Of a DNA stretch of 64,000 nt, positions 63,664-64,000 are shown piece after piece (position 1 is the first letter of the stretch; each line of letters starts with the position of its first letter). A model generated the notes under the pieces. It was not told the DNA's origin and ran no database searches. It saw only the letters and a list, made by a program, of their open reading frames with translations. The DNA is from UBA1672 sp051967755 (GTDB taxonomy: Bacteria > Pseudomonadota > Alphaproteobacteria > Micavibrionales > Micavibrionaceae): positions 1 through 64,000 of the forward strand of contig JBQDYD010000002.1 in the NCBI GenBank assembly GCA_051967755.1, given 5' to 3'. A program made the translations under genes and the position numbers.

Positions 63664-64000
63664 ATGCAAAATGCAGTAATAGACAGAGAAATAAAAACAA
63701 TTTTACATTTCACAAGATTGTCTAACCTAGATAGTATTCTTTCAGAAGGCATAGTTTCGCGTGCTATACTAGAAAGTCGTTCTCAAGTTCCAACCTTTAA
63801 CGACCAATATAGAATAGATGGGCATAGGGAAGCTATTTGTTGTTCAATTAGCTTCCCAAATTATAAGATGTTGTGGGGGCTAAGGCAGCAGAATCCAAAT
63901 GAAGAATGGGTCATTTTAGCTCTGAAAAAGGAAATACTATGGGAAAAAGACTGTGCTTTTTGCATAGAAAATGCTGCTAGTAATAATGTCACTAATATCT
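63664..64000 (+). CDS. DarT-like ssDNA ADP-ribosyltransferase, 5' part
   Basis: At least 112 residues, cut by the window end, too short for a track of complete ORFs. ILHFTRLSNLDSILSEGIVS is the opening of DarT (NAD-binding His-Phe-Thr and the NL..IL..G helix), followed by YRIDGHREAICCSISFPNYK and LWEKDCAFCIENAAS, as in DarT homologues. DarT attaches ADP-ribose to thymidine in ssDNA and is countered by the macrodomain protein DarG, which would be expected next. Weak ribosome binding site. The catalytic Glu would lie beyond the cut. Confidence 0.75.
   Translation, partial: MQNAVIDREIKTILHFTRLSNLDSILSEGIVSRAILESRSQVPTFNDQYRIDGHREAICCSISFPNYKMLWGLRQQNPNEEWVILALKKEILWEKDCAFCIENAASNNVTNI

Overview
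The window is chromosomal DNA from a moderately AT-rich Gram-negative bacterium. Alphaproteobacteria is the best guess: a DUF3768 gene, the DUF454, BioC, RluA and DUF3137 type core genes and the style of relaxase and integrase all fit that class. A predatory or host-associated lineage such as the Micavibrio group is possible but not shown. A run of exactly 100 N at 8675-8774 says that this is a scaffolded assembly.

Region 1 (1 to about 9.3 kb) is a patchwork of mobile and conflict genes. It holds a Fic protein behind 24-bp direct repeats, an AlpA-type regulator with a small partner, a large serine recombinase whose 3' end lies over a tRNA acceptor end (an attachment site), an exported protein of unknown role, a DUF5343/HEPN gene pair, a second Fic protein, a 70-bp tandem repeat that coincides with the assembly gap, and the broken C-terminus of a P4-type tyrosine integrase.

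Region 2 (about 9.37 to 42.95 kb) looks like ordinary chromosome plus envelope and effector-like genes. It contains a divergent two-partner secretion pair (TpsB/TpsA), an RluA-like pseudouridine synthase, a DUF3137 protein, a chemoreceptor, a BioH-like/BioC pair, DUF454, a periplasmic alpha/beta hydrolase, a 787-residue protein with a possible TIKI/EreA-like C-terminal domain, a Tat-exported vanadium-haloperoxidase-like enzyme overlapping an outer membrane protein, an FGE/SUMF1-like protein and a class III cyclase. Next comes a 1582-residue fusion of an RNase J-like metallo-beta-lactamase with an exonuclease I-like DEDDh domain, directly followed by a cN-I-type 5'-nucleotidase. Several unrecognised genes and two tiny basic genes close the region.

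Region 3 (43.0 kb to the right end) is an integrative mobilisable or conjugative island. Its border is the 3' part of a tRNA-Gly(GCC) gene (43002-43046, minus strand) still followed by its terminator, so the island lies to the right and the intact tRNA should be beyond the window. Cargo and mobility genes are a third Fic protein behind direct repeats, a small regulator divergent from mobC/relaxase with paired palindromic sites between them, a five-gene overlapping operon hsdM / Shedu / hsdS / OLD-family ATPase / hsdR, a stem-loop array, a DUF7662-GIY-YIG nuclease, DUF3768, a J-domain protein, a membrane protein ORF with a second in-frame start and signal peptide inside it, a VirD4/TraG coupling protein and the start of a DarT-like DNA ADP-ribosyltransferase cut by the window end.

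The strongest candidates for something new are the composite restriction/Shedu/OLD operon, the nuclease-fusion plus nucleotidase pair, the DUF5343-HEPN pair, and a dispersed modular repeat with a constant head and an exchangeable hairpin tail (three copies).
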